This document shows positions 30,721 through 42,568 of a DNA stretch of 64,000 nucleotides, in pieces (the stretch's first letter is position 1; each line of letters begins with the position of its first letter). A program made the position numbers and the translations under genes. This DNA is from Pseudoneurospora amorphoporcata. Taxonomy: Eukaryota > Ascomycota > Sordariomycetes > Sordariales > Sordariaceae. The DNA lies in NCBI GenBank assembly GCA_033297205.1, contig MU859119.1, positions 1 through 64,000 of the forward strand, given 5' to 3'. The notes below the pieces were generated by a model. It was not told the DNA's origin, ran no database searches, and saw only the letters and a list, made by a program, of their open reading frames with translations.

Positions 30721-33287
30721 GGGTGAGCGTGGAGAGGGAATGAAGGGAAAGACATCTGGCTGAGACGATGTACAGTATCAAGGCATCTGGATTCGATCTT
30801 TGGGGCCGTGCTGGGACACGGACATTGTAGGCCGTCTTTAACCTGTACTTGGACCACCTTCCGCATATAGCTTCTTGCACTGTTTTGGTACTTGTATAAA
30901 GATTATTATACTTTGAGGTGGCAGGCCGTGATGTGATATACACAGGTGAGCTCTCCTTCCGCCGCATTGAAACTGACGAAACTGAGAATAACAAGGCATT
31001 GAGATCTCAAAAACTGTAACGCTGAGAGCTGATCTGCACTACTTTCCAACGACCATGACAGCAACTGGGCAACAAGAACCACTCGGCCGTGGAACTGGCT
31101 GTCTTCCACGTTGGTCATCATCACATTATCTTGTTCACTCGTCCGTTTCCACACCATCTCCCTCCCAAAACTTCCTGTCGACACTTTGCCTCCCCAATCA
31201 CGGTTTCTGTCCTACAACCATCATGGCATGGGAACACACTTCAACACCCAAAGAAGCTAGGTCGTCAAGGCCAAGGCCCGGATGGCGCAATTCCTCTGCT
31301 CTCTAGCGTTTCACCAAGTCTACTATCATGTCTCACAAGACCACAGGAAACCACAGTGCGGCTAGACGATACACAGATCGCATCAGCCATCAGCCAATGC
31401 TACACCCTGCCGAGTTCCACGAGGTTGCAACGCGGTTCCACGAACTAGGTCTTCGGTGCATACGAAAACCGCTGTGCCAGCACGCTCTGTGCTCTCAAGT
31501 GTGGAGGTGGGTGAATGAATGGTCCCCAAGATCTACCCTCACTCGTCTACAAATCAACAGGCTACACTTGCCAGGGAGTCATGGTGGCATGGAAGCCCCA
31601 GCAGTGGTTCTGTTGACCAACATCGACCGATGGCCTAGTGTTGTGGTCGTAGTGTAAGTGGCGTGAGGACTGGGATTCCGCCCCTCATGGCTTGCTGGGT
31701 GGAACGAAATCTCATCATACCTGAACATCCAAACTCTGCAGCACGCTGTCCGATCCATCCCAACCAAGGGACCGGAGTTTGTGTCTTGATGAAAACTTGT
31801 AACTGGCGCAACAGAAGGTGTTCCCCTTCGACGCTTCAAAGATTGGCTGGTCAGTTGTGATAGAAGACCAACATGGGATGTGTGAGAGTGCTTCCTCAGT
31901 TCTCACGCCACAGATATGGCTAGAGTGTACACAATGCCCAAGTATCACAGCTCGACAGTCGGTAGGTAGCCGACGCCTAGGCTGCACATGCACACACACA
32001 CACACACAGGACTGCTACGAACTGCTGAGTTGAGAGCTACCTACGCACCCGCACGAAAGCTAGCGGGCGTTTGAGAGCTGAGCTACTGGTTTTCTCGCGT
32101 GCCCTACGGGCGCGCGGGTACCCTCCGCTTAGCTTACCCCGGGGTATCTCACAAAGGAGCCTCTACGGACGGGCTACTGACGGGTACTACGGCTTGGTGA
32201 TGTCCATGTTTGCTTTGCTCGTGGGGTTTCGGGCCTTCTCCTTGATCCAACGCTTGATTTGGCTGTTGACTCCGACAGCGAGCGTCGAAAGGCTCGCGTG
32301 GTAATATTGGGAGGGATGCTGCCTGGTGCTGTGATTCTCGGTGCTGACGCCGGCTCAATAGAGCTTCAACCACAACGCACGCACCGTCTTATCCCTGTTC
32401 CGAGACACAAATGCTAACGGCCTCCCCTCTTCCGATTACTGTGTCACACAGAACGAGCAGATTCGGCTACTAGCCTACGCCATGAGCGCTGTGCACGTTT
32501 CCCCATCTCAGAACCTGGCCATAAGAGGATGCGGGGCGAAGACGCTATGTTCAGAATGTGGCATTTTCTGTCACTTGTGTGAAGGTTCTGTATATTGGAA
32601 CAGCAGGCCCCAGACACTAGAAGGCTGTACGACGGTGACACGGCGGAGTTTGGGATCACACGCAAAATAGCAAAAGGAAATGATTGAAGGGTCGAACTAG
32701 AAGCGAGAATGGGAGCGGGGCTGGATGTTTGAAGACAGGGAGGGAAGTCGTCAACGAGTGGTTGAACATGCACGACCGACCACAGAAATCTGGTAGACGG
32801 AAGAAACTGACACTGTACACAACAGGCAACTTGAACGGCCAAGACGGGCAAAAAGATGGGCACGCTCAAGATGGAAAGGGAAGCGGCAGGCATGGGGGGT
32901 GACCATCATTTTGTCTGGGGCTCTTTTCTGGGCAGGGCACTCATGGCAAGTAAGGAGGGCATGCAGCGAGCATCAAGGATGATCGATCGCCCCCCTTGCA
33001 CGGACAAGATTCCTTGAATGGTCTCTGTCCACTCACTCACTCACTCCTCTTGTGGGAGCCATCCCATCCCTCGTCTGAACTCCTCCATCCATCCATCCTC
33101 TTCTTAGTTCCATCCAACCACATCCGTACAACACTCTGGCTGGAACATTCTGTCGCATACAGGCTTCTCGATAACTGACAATTCACTTTCGAATCTACGA
33201 CCACTGTCAACCATCAGTCCCAGACCGGCGACCCCACGGGCGCTTGGCAGACAAATCCTATTGCCACTGCAGTCAAAAGATGCTATC
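30721..33287. other. 2.6-kb intergenic region, no supported gene
   Basis: Frames at 31328-31657 (109 codons) and 32444-32893 (149 codons, minus) show no domain, signal peptide or splice context and are probably chance. A (CA)n run lies at about 31989-32007 and TCAC/CATC repeats near 33030-33100. Confidence 0.45.
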
Positions 33288-36200
33288 ATGGGCGCGTCAC
33301 AAGTCATATCCCCGTCTACAGCTCACCAGTTCAGCTTCAACCAACCGCTGAGTCCTGAAAGCGTCAGCGGTCATTCATCTGACTTTGATAGCTCTTCAGG
33401 ATCAGACGACCGCTCCTCATCGCATTCACCCATCTCAGCCGCCAGCCATCACAGCCAGAATCACCACAATGTCGCGTATCCAACGACGGAGAAGGAGCAG
33501 CAGCAGCAAGGCCAGCCGGTTACGAGGTCGCCTACCAACAACACCTTGCCTGAGAGGCCGCTGGTACCGACCTGCCCGGCGGATTGGGAGGCGAAGAAGG
33601 ATATCATCTATGATCTGTATATGAATAAGAACTTTATACTGAACGACGTGGTGGAGATCATGCTTTCGACTCATCGGTTCAAGGCAACGTATGCTTCTTT
33701 CCTGTTGAGTTTCTTGGAGGAGAACAGCTGACTCACTTTGCTTGGTACTCCATCCAGGGCGAGAATGTATAAAGGCCAATTTGCCAAATGGCGATGGGCA
33801 AAATACAACAAATCGGGCAACATCAACGCGACCAAGCCGACAAAGTCTCGATCCATGCGAAGGAAAGGAGTGACTTCCTCATCCGGCTCAGGCAGCAGCC
33901 ACAGCAGCAACGGCCATGTGTCCAAGCCAGGAGGATGTCACCACCAGGCGGCCAACTTCATCTCGCAACCAGCCCAGATGATACGCCTCTACTTCCAGAG
34001 CGAAGAAAGCTACCTCGTCGAGTCGACGTTGCTAGCGTACGCCTCTTACATTGCCCGCTGGGCCGACCCTGAAAGACAGACCCCGTGGAAGACGGATGTT
34101 CCGAGACGGCGCCTGTATATCGCCAACAACGACGGCATTGACGCCGCCGATAGTGACTCGGCCACCATGTGCTCCAACTCGATTCTCCAGAACATTGCCC
34201 TAGCGATCCGGCATCTTCGATGCAACAGCCCTCAAGGAACAGCAAAAGGCGGCGCCCTCCTGCGCCACGCCTTTCTGCAGATTGAGGAAGCAATCACCTT
34301 GGCGGATGAAGGCGATATCCAAGCCATATGGGATTGCTGTCTTGCTGTTCCTCAGCTTCTTATCCTTCACAACAACGCCTCCTCCTCCTCCACCACCACC
34401 AAACCACACCCTTCTTCTTCTCAACACTACCACCACCACGTGCAATCACCCCCCGACGACATCCTCCCCATCTACACCCGCTTCCTCCACCACCTCACCA
34501 CCCTCAAATACGCATCTTCCACTTCCACTTCCCACTCCCAATCCCCGGGCTCAGGCTGGACCTCCTACCCCCACTCCACCTCCACCTCCACATCCCACAT
34601 GCACCCCCTGCACCAAATCTCCTCCTCCCTTCACCATCTCGTCACCACATCCGACTTTGTCTCCCTGCACTTCTTCATCACTAGGGCCTGGAAGCTATGG
34701 ATCAACACGTGTCGCCAGCTGAGGGGGGAAACCGACCATGTGACGATCCATCTCAAGAGGGGATATGTCATCCTGATGGACCCGGAACATGCCATTGTCA
34801 AGAACCTAGTGAGTGATTTTGGGGGCTTGGTGAGGAGGGAGATGGAGAGGTGGGGTGAGGCGAAGACGACGGAGCGGATTTTGGAGCTGGAGGGGCTTTT
34901 GGGGAGGATGTATTTGCCGCTTTTTGATGCGGGGGTGAATTTTGGGGGTGGGATGGGTGGTGGGACGGCTGGAGGTGGAATGGGTGGTGGGATGGGGCAG
35001 GGAGGAGGAGGAGGAGGGCGAAACGGAAACGGAAACGGAAGAACGAGGGCCGGGGATAGGGCAAGAGGCATGTTGGGGGGACTGATTGAGAGGTTGGAGG
35101 ACAAGTATCGGGTTGGTGGTGGTGGTAGTGGTATGATTGCCCATGGGGTAGGAAGTATGGGCAGTATGGGGACCAGTGTCCAACGTATCGGCACCATCAG
35201 TGCATGTGGCAACACCATACCTATAACCAGCACAAGCGCCGCAGCCAGGCCGCCGCACCACGATCTCGTCACCCAGGGACCAGCACCACCACCACCACCA
35301 CCAGCACCAGCACCAGGACATGGACAAGGACATGGACAACCCCAAGGACTACCACTAGGCTCCCCTGCCCCACCCCCAATCCCCATGCAAAACTGGGAAT
35401 ACCTCGACCGCTACCTCTTCTTTTCCGCGCACCACTTCCTCGCTTCGATAGCCGATTACGAAGGGGACGTTTCCACCGCTGCGGCACTCCGGAGGAAGAT
35501 ACTGGTTATGAACGGGGGTGGCCTTCCTCCCGGCACCGGCACTGTTTTGTCTTTGTCCTCCAACAACAACAACCAACATCAACTCCCATTTGGCTCTTTG
35601 TCCTCCAACAACCAACATCAACTCCCATTTGGCATGGGATTTTCGGGCATGGGAATTGATTTGGGGGGTTCCATGGGCAGCTTGGCGGCGATGGGCGGCG
35701 CAGTGGTAGGAACAGGAATGGGAATAATGGGAGCGGGTACAACGACGAGAGGGAGAGACCAGTTCTGGGTTCAGACGACGAGGAAGGTGGAAGCGTATCT
35801 ACGCGGGGTGGGGAATTGGGAAGAGGCTGAAGAATTCAGGGGGGCGTTGAGGGAGAGGGAGAGGGAGCTGGAAGTCGAGAGGGAGCGAGTGAGGAATATG
35901 CAACAGCAAGTGACGGTGGCCAGGAGTGAGAGTGGGAGTGGCAGTGGCAGTGGGGTTCTTCAAGTTGGAATGCTGACGGCCACTAGAGGTGCTGGCCTGG
36001 AAGGACATGGAGGGAGGAGCATGAGCGTCCCATCTGTTCCATGTCCTTCCACTTTTGCGGTGAGAAACAGCCTGGGGGGTTTGGGGGGCACAATCACTCC
36101 CCGATCCTACTACGGTCCTTTTGACGACTTGAATTTGCATCCAGGTTCAGGCGCATCCTTTAGTCGACTACTACCCCCGATTCCCATTCCCATTCCAATA

Positions 36201-36578
36201 CCTCGTTCCGTACCAATCCAAATCCAACAAGACATGGACATGCACGACGACGGCAACGCCAACATGGAGTTTGTGCACATGGTCCATGACAGTCCGTCTG
36301 CGTCAACAAGCGACGTGGATGGATTCGACGATTTCCCCACCCATCAGTTTCATGTTGAGAGGGCAGCAGCGTTGGACTTGGACTTGGATCTGAGTTCTAC
36401 TCCCAATCCCAATGGAGGAGCTGGAGCTGGAGGTAGTAGTGGGAATAGTAGTGGTGCTGGCGGCGGCGGCGGCTCCGGCTCGAACTTGCACCATGATGGA
36501 AATGGAACTGGAAATGGAAATGGAAACAGACACGAAGAAGACAGATGGGGAAGGTGGCGTGAGGTTATGGCCTTGTGA
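33288..36578 (+). CDS. Clr5-domain protein, putative transcription regulator
   Basis: Two exons: 33288-33688 and 33758-36578 (69-nt intron), 1073 residues. The first ATG in frame is 33288. A Clr5 domain (about residues 96-150) spans the intron: W-E-A-K-K-D-I-I-Y-D-L-Y, then H-R-F-K-A-T-A-R-M-Y-K and F-A-K-W-R-W. This N-terminal module is widespread in filamentous fungi and is linked to gene silencing and transcription through S. pombe Clr5. The rest has helical stretches (about 190-430) and long Ser/His, Gly/Met, Pro/Ala and Asn/Gln tracts. A 13-residue N-Q-H-Q-L-P-F-G unit is duplicated (DNA 35557-35635). Likely nuclear. The low-complexity half generates many shadow frames. Confidence 0.8.
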
Positions 36579-37148
36579 AGACGGGACGGGACGGGACCTA
36601 GCTTTGGGTCGTTGACGTTCGAACGGCAAACGGCAAGTTGCTAGGTAACTAACTAGGTAACTGCGGACGGTGGACTGCGGACGGCGGACATGTACGACAG
36701 TACGAGACTGGGTCTGGAGGAAGCGGATAACTCACCGGGTGGAAGGGATAGGGAAGGATCAAGGAACTATAAGAGGGCTGCGGGCTGGCTAGGTAAGGTA
36801 GATGGACGGAACTGAAAGATTGAAGTTGACGCCGACGGTTTGACGCGGACGGTTAGCATGGATGGATGGATGGATGGGTGGATAGGTACATTTGTGTTTT
36901 CATCTTGTAGTCTGAATGAGGATGTTGGCTTTCTTAGTTTTGACCTTCTTATCACATTTACCGTACCGTACCTAGAGGTAGGTACACATGTACTTTGCGA
37001 TTACCATTTGGCAATTTCTTTTTTTTTTTATTTTTTTTATTTTTTTATTTTTTTTTTTTTTATAAAGTTGGAACTTTTGATGCTGGGCGATACTTCTAGA
37101 ATACCTAGGATAGGATAGGATAGGATAGGATTTAGGTGCAATGGACTG

Positions 37149-37150
<2 letters not shown>
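36579..37150. other. Intergenic, 3' side of the Clr5 gene
   Basis: Contains GATGGATG, AGGATAGGAT and T-rich repeats. No gene. Confidence 0.5.
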
Positions 37151-37206
<56 letters not shown>

Positions 37207-37357
37207 TAACTTTTGTGTTTTGTGTTTTGGGTGTGTTTTTGTTTGGTGGTTTTGTGNNNNNNNNNNTTTTTTTTTTAAAGTTTGTACTTTTTTTGCTGGG
37301 CGTTTATTTTATAACTCCTTTGTTATGTTTGTTTTGGTTTTTTTTTTGTTGCAATGT

Positions 37358-37407
<50 letters not shown>
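37151..37407. repeat. Two long poly-T tracts around a 10-N assembly gap
   Basis: About 55 T follow 37150 and about 48 T precede 37407, with ten N at 37257-37266 between them. Frames of poly-Phe here are meaningless. Copy length in this region is unreliable. Confidence 0.9.
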
Positions 37408-37675
37408 ATTAATACGTACCTACCTAGTTGTGGGTGCTTATCAGTGTTTGTGAGTTTGGTGCTTCTGCATTCTAGATACTGGGGCTTTGTAACTAGAAGC
37501 TTGGCTAATTGGAACTTGGAAGCTTCTTATTAGGCGTTTTAAGTTAGGTTAGATGCTAAGTCCAGGCTAGATATGGTTGAATTGAATTATTGAAATCTAA
37601 GTACGTTGGTGTATGTAGCCTAAACGTTGTTCCTCTTCTATCCTCTATTTATTTACTTAGTAGATAGCTGCCCGA

Positions 37676-37791
37676 TTTAGGTTTCCGCTATGGTACCTAC
37701 CTACCCAAGGTACCTTTTTCTTCATTTCCTTCCCTTTCCAAATTCCAAACTTGTCCCGAAATCTCTTATACCTTACCTACCATAGCGGGAA
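37676..37791. repeat. Inverted pair of CCGCTATGGTA ends
   Basis: TTTCCGCTATGGTA (37682-37695) and TACCATAGCGGGAA (37778-37791) are inverted copies with one C/T difference. They match the ends of the element at 22609-22870, so this looks like the termini of one or two related elements. Confidence 0.45.
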
Positions 37792-37804
37792 ATCCCCCAA
37801 GGCA

Positions 37805-38375
37805 TCTAGCCTAGTAGGGGGTTTCTAGCCTAGCTTTTTTGCCTAGCCTAGACTTTACACCTAGGCAAGTTGAAACACCTAGCTTAGTTGGCCAGGGAAA
37901 GCCTCTAATTGGCCAAGCTCCTAGGCTGGGTTCTTTTCACCAAAGTGATGATAATTCTTTCCCAAAATTCAATACCTTCCTTATAAGAGCAATAGACAGA
38001 CCTCTTCATCAATTTATTGGGCTAGTGGCTTAATGGTTCTTGTTGTCGCTCTCATCATTGTGATCGCCAGTTCGATTTCAATCGGTGACAGTTTTTTTCA
38101 CGCGAAAAGTTTCATGCGAAAGTGTGAATACCCTCATCTGCCTGGACTTTGAAGTCGAAGTCCTTCGCTCACTTCAAACTGCTACCTAACTAAAGACTCC
38201 TATAGGAACCTTTTAGAAGGTCCTTATAAGGGTCTTTAGCTTTTATTTTTTTGCACTAAAATCCGACCAATCAGAGCCCTCCGCTGAACAACTAGGCTAG
38301 GTGAGCTACCTAGGCTAGGCCCGCTATCTTGCCTAGATTCAGGACCTGGCCTAGAAACCCCCCTACTAGGCTAGA
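37805..38375. mobile_element. ~570-bp TIR element with TCTAGCCTAGTAGGGGG ends
   Basis: About 29 bp at 37805-37833 recur inverted at 38346-38375 (one extra G and two mismatches). The interior codes nothing. It contains a 48-bp imperfect hairpin (38191-38238), the AATCCG[AG]CCAATCA motif shared with 22609-22870, and Pol III-like A and B boxes (about 38028-38085). No clear target duplication. Confidence 0.5.
38024..38092 (+). repeat. tRNA-like (SINE-like) remnant
   Basis: TAGTGGCTTAATGG fits a Pol III A box and AGTTCGATTTC, 37 bp on, is close to a B box; a run of seven T follows. The T-arm and acceptor arm do not pair well, so this is at best a mutated tRNA or SINE head. Confidence 0.3.
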
Positions 38376-40030
38376 CACGCTCCTCATACTCCCACTACGG
38401 TACGGACAGACACTGAACGTCAACAACGGCAATCTCATCTCTACACCAACCGGTGTACAACGGAAACACACCCTCCCCCCTTCCCCCCCCCAACCCCTCC
38501 CCCCTGACGCTGAAATGGCCGGGCCATGATCAGTCAGTCAGTCAGTGAGTCAGTCAGTCAGTCAATCAGTCACCTGCACGCACCGCATGCACGCACCACC
38601 ATAAGCGATGTTACAGAACTTTCAGCACGTTGTACGTAGCACGAAACAACCATCCCTGTCCTCACACAGGTCCAGGTCGTACGAGATAAGATTATCCGTG
38701 GTTTTCCACTTGTCTGTGTCAGATTTATCGGCTTTATGAATTTGAGCCCCTTTTGGGCTTGTTCTGCATGTCGGTCGGCGGGAGGTTATTTATTCTCTCG
38801 GCCGCAAGGCGCGCCATGTTAGCGAGATTGGGACGGGAACTAAGTAAGGTAAGTGTCTTTTGGAGCGCTGGTGCTTTGCCGAGGGGGGGGCAAATGATAG
38901 ATGCAGAATGGAATCAGTGGCTGCAGAACTGGGATGACTGCCCCTGCGGATGGAAGGTTGTTTGTTGCGAGGATTAGGTTGGGGAGTGTCCTTTCTGGAA
39001 GGAAGGAGGGAAGGGAAGGAAGGAAGGAAGGAAGGAGGAGATGGGGAGAATTAAGTGACAGGAACGCTGCCTGGTATATTGACCGACGGTAGACGGGAGA
39101 TGGGATATGTCGATTTAGGTCGCAGACTCAGAGGGGGGGGTGAATGAACTGGCGACGGGAGGTGAAAGTCGATGTTGTTGTCGTCGTGAGGTTTGGTGGT
39201 TGGCGTTGTTACTGTTATCACGGACCGCTGGAGGAGAGAATGAAATCAAGCATTACGTCTTGTAGGAGGTAAAGATGTATTGGGGGAAAGGGTCAATAAC
39301 ATGATAGAAGGTGCAATGTCACGACGTGTTGCCCAAGACGCGGGGCGACCGGTCATGATACTAACAGACACTAACAGAAGTAAGAAACAGGAAGGCGACA
39401 CTCTTCCGGACAAGCACATCTAACGCGTGGGAACATTGTCAGAAATTCAATCGATAACCATTTTAGTAACCTCCAAGCCCGCCGTGTGTTATTGATGGAA
39501 AATACTATAGGTATCGTTTGTCCCCGTGGTGCTGCGCTCCGGATGGGTAATGATGACGTTAAGACTTGGTGGGGTGGCATCTCGAATCTGCACCACTGAG
39601 AGCGGCTTTCACGCCTCCATTCTCCAATTCGGACAAGACCGCCACAAGGGCCGATGAATATCTGCTCCAAGTCAAGTACTGAAACAGGTGCTCAAACGAG
39701 AAGGAATGTTCTGGGCTAACAATTGGAGGAATCAATTGGTCAATGATATCACGTCTTTGATGATCCTCCGCTTTGCGCTTTGCACCATCATGACGTTATC
39801 GATTCGACAGCATCATCACCTCTTTTTGAGAGGAGGATCTATGTACATAGATATATCAGACAACCTGAATGTCCAGTCCGCGTAGAACTTCCTGGTCTGG
39901 ACGCAGAAGCAAACACATTTAATGATTCTACGCCTTCAACAACCTTGAAACATCACAATCTGCCTTAACACCAACAACACACCATCGAACCAACAACACA
40001 ACAAAAAAAAAGAAACCCAAATTATCCACC
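38376..40030. other. Intergenic with simple repeats; promoter of the 40031 gene
   Basis: TCAG repeats (38528-38571), GGAAGGAA repeats (38998-39037) and GGGGGG runs. The ~80 bp before 40031 are CA- and A-rich with ACCATG at the start. No other gene recognised. Confidence 0.5.
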
Positions 40031-40926
40031 ATGTCCTCCTCCGACAACACCAACAACAAGCAAGACCTCAACGCCCTCGCCTACTCGGCCGAGCGCGACC
40101 TCAACACGTGGCAATCCAAGACGGGCCACCGCCGCACCGGTCTCGACGACGACACAGGCATCAACGAGTTCAACGCGTCCAAGAAGTTCCCCGGAACCGA
40201 GATCCAATACGGCGACAACCTGGTGACCAACAAGTCGTACGATCGCAAGATCCCGCAGCAGGAGGGCGGCGATTTGGATGATAAGGGGCAGTAAGTCTTT
40301 CTTTTTTTTTTTTTTTTTTTTTCATCCACCATCCAAGACATGTATAAAAACAACATGTCTGTCGATCGAGCGAAGCGAGGGAAAAGAAAAAAAAAAAAAA
40401 AGGGGGCAAAAAGACAGACCAAAAAAAAGATGCCACCAAAGAGATCGCTAACAAATAATAACGTAGCCTCCTCCACGGCCACTTCTACGAAGGCACCGGC
40501 GGTCCCGAAGACAAGGTCGCGCACCTCTACCAACACTCGCCCGGGTCGATCGACGAGTCCGTCGTCCGCGGGTGGGGCAAAGACCCGCGGAAGCTAACGG
40601 CCGAGACGGTCGACCCGTCACGGCCGGATCTGTTGCCGTCCGAAATGGCGCGGGGACACGGGTACGAGAACACGGAGGGGAAGCCGCGGCGGCATCACGA
40701 GGGGGTGTTGGAAGCCGGACGCAAGGCCGCGGAGAGCAATGTCTTTGGGGTGGAGGACGAGGCGGAGTTGGCGGCTCATAGGAGGGAGGACCTGCCGAGG
40801 GGCGGGCATCATCATCAGTTCCGGGGAAGCGAGTATGAGGCGCCGGAGAGTGTGCCTGATCAGGGGGCGGATATGAATGAGGTGCCGCCGGAGAGTGTGG
40901 TTGAGATTAGTAGGAATTTGCGGTAG
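40031..40926 (+). CDS. Conserved-looking hydrophilic protein of unknown function
   Basis: Two exons: 40031-40290 and 40467-40926 (239 residues). The donor GTAAGT follows G-D-L-D-D-K-G; the acceptor is GTAG with a GCTAAC branch. The protein is hydrophilic with ordered-looking blocks: S-K-T-G-H-R-R-T-G-L-D-D-D, a second-exon block H-G-H-F-Y-E-G-T-G-G-P-E-D-K-V, S-P-G-S-I-D-E-S-V-V-R-G-W-G-K-D and P-S-R-P-D-L-L-P-S. It has neither signal peptide nor membrane helix. The density of ordered motifs suggests a conserved fungal family, which I cannot name. The 176-nt intron carries a T-run, an A-run and the GAGCGAAGCGAGG motif shared with the NIPSNAP gene intron. Confidence 0.7.
40291..40466 (+). other. 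Intron with poly-T and poly-A tracts
   Basis: GTAAGT donor, a run of ~20 T near the 5' end, then CGATCGAGCGAAGCGAGG, an A15 run, GGGGG, and a GCTAAC branch before GTAG. The T and A runs can pair. The GAGCGAAGCGAGG-A(n) block recurs in the intron at 45946-46296. Confidence 0.7.
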
Positions 40927-41226
40927 ATTAATGCGTTGGATGGATGGGAGGGGAGGGAAGGGGAGGGGAGGGGGAAGGGTGCAAGGGTTGATGCCGTGGG
41001 AATGGAAGGAAGTATGAACTGTACGATTAGTGTAACACGCTTTGTGTGAAGGGGCGGAATTTGATGTACGTGTGTGCGTGTTCTATCTCCTGTTCTCGAT
41101 GTCTACTTGCTGTCTTGTCGGTCTATCGTCTAATCTGTAAAGTTGTAAGTTTCGCCAAATACCGAAACGACCCCCCTCTGCCCAACCTGGAGTTTTATAC
41201 CCCCCTTGGTCCCCTTTCCATCCGCC

Positions 41227-42568
41227 TCATTCCTCAACCTCAGTCTCGTCCTTCGCCGACTTCTCCAAACACGCCGTAATAAACCCCACCAACGGCGCCA
41301 CCCACTCCTTCTTAACCGGCACAAAATGACCACCAGGATGCACCACCACCACGGGATCCTCACACGCCTCCACCAGCCTCCTTGACCTAGACTCCTCGAC
41401 AACCGTATCCAGACTTCCAAGGACATGCATCGTCGGCGTCTTGACCTTGGGCTCCCACAGCCATCCCAGCTCCGGCGGCAAAGCAAAAAACCCACTGTAC
41501 GACACGCAGAACTTGAGCGGCTGGCCCTTGTTGGCGTCCCGGATCTGCTTGGCCCAGCCTTGGTGCTCGGGCGTCAAGACGGGCCGTGGATGGCCGCCCG
41601 GGGAAGAGGGGTGGTCCAGCGCTGCGGCGAGCATAGCTGCCATTGCGCCGCCTTGGGAGAAGCCGATGACGCCGTCGATCACTTCACTCCTGACCACGCC
41701 GTCCATTTCTTTTCTTTCTGCCCCATTGGCAGCGCCCGCTGACCCCTCGGTAACAATCCCATCAACCACCTCCCTCCCCTCCTCATTCACCGCCCTCATA
41801 ACCTCCGCCAGCCGCTCAAACCCCTCGCCGATAAACCGGTAGTTCCACGTCGGCTCCTCCCGTCTGAACCAAGCCCATGAATCGGCCAACTCGGTTTCCT
41901 CGCCAGGGTCCGAGTTGGACCCACCGGGGGAGGGCTCGTAGCCGGGGATCTCCAGGACGGAAAGCCGGTTGGGAGCAGTGGGGTAGATCAGGGTGGGAAC
42001 GAGGTTCAGGGGAGCAAGGGCTTTGACGACTTGTTTTTCTAGAGCGCGGGTTTTGGCGCGGAAGAGGGGGCCGGATTGGGTGTAGCCTGTGTTGTTTGGC
42101 GAGTTAGCTTCACTTGTGTTTTGGGGGTGATGATGGTGATGGTTTTGGTGGTGGCGGTGGTTTTGAGGATATGAGTGAGATGGCCGGGGTGAGAGCGCGG
42201 GGTCGGCACCGCCGGGGATCCAATCCAATTGAACCGTCCGTGCAATCAAAAAGTCCAAACCTACCATGAAGCATCAATATCCTAACCTCCTTCATCACCG
42301 GCTTCGGTTGAGGAGGTCTCTTCCCCTTCTTACTCTTTTGCTGCTTTTGCTGGGCGGGCGCATTGGCATTGGCATTGGCATTCGGCGCCGGTGTCGTCGA
42401 TGCCGATGATGACTCGACCGGAGTTGATTGCGCGCTGCTGTCGGCCATGTTGCGACTGGATCCGAACTTGTACGTAGCACTGCTGATTGAAAAAGATGGG
42501 GATGGTTGACCGCTCAGAACTTGAAATGATCTGGCGGGTGTGGTAGTGCGGATGAGGATGCGGAACAT
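41227..42568 (-). CDS. FSH1-family serine hydrolase (alpha/beta hydrolase)
   Basis: Two exons: 42568-42265 and 42086-41227 (178-nt intron, GTAGGT donor, ACAG acceptor), joining I-L-M-L-H-G to G-Y-T-Q-S-G, the oxyanion loop of this family. The catalytic triad is visible: nucleophile in G-F-S-Q-G-G, Asp in L-G-S-L-D-T-V-V and His in H-P-G-G-H-F-V-P. From 42568 the product is 387 residues with an N-terminus rich in Arg/Thr/Ser that could be a mitochondrial leader. An in-frame ATG at 42448 would give 347 residues. A poly-Asn/Ala/Gln linker precedes the core. The yeast relatives Fsh1-3 are esterase-like; the substrate here is unknown. Tail-to-tail with the 40031 gene. Confidence 0.85.

Noticed and set aside
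31328..31657. 109-codon plus-strand frame
   Set aside because: No recognisable motif and ends in a Val run created by GTNGTN DNA; not supported.
32444..32893. 149-codon minus-strand frame with hydrophobic N-terminus
   Set aside because: The signal-like start is weak, the body is random-looking, and no splice or promoter context supports it.
34282..35659. Several 110-250 codon frames on both strands
   Set aside because: They overlap the low-complexity half of the Clr5 gene; their Pro, Leu and Ser runs mirror its repeats.
37136..37412. Poly-Phe frames
   Set aside because: Translation of poly-T and N bases; an assembly and homopolymer artefact.
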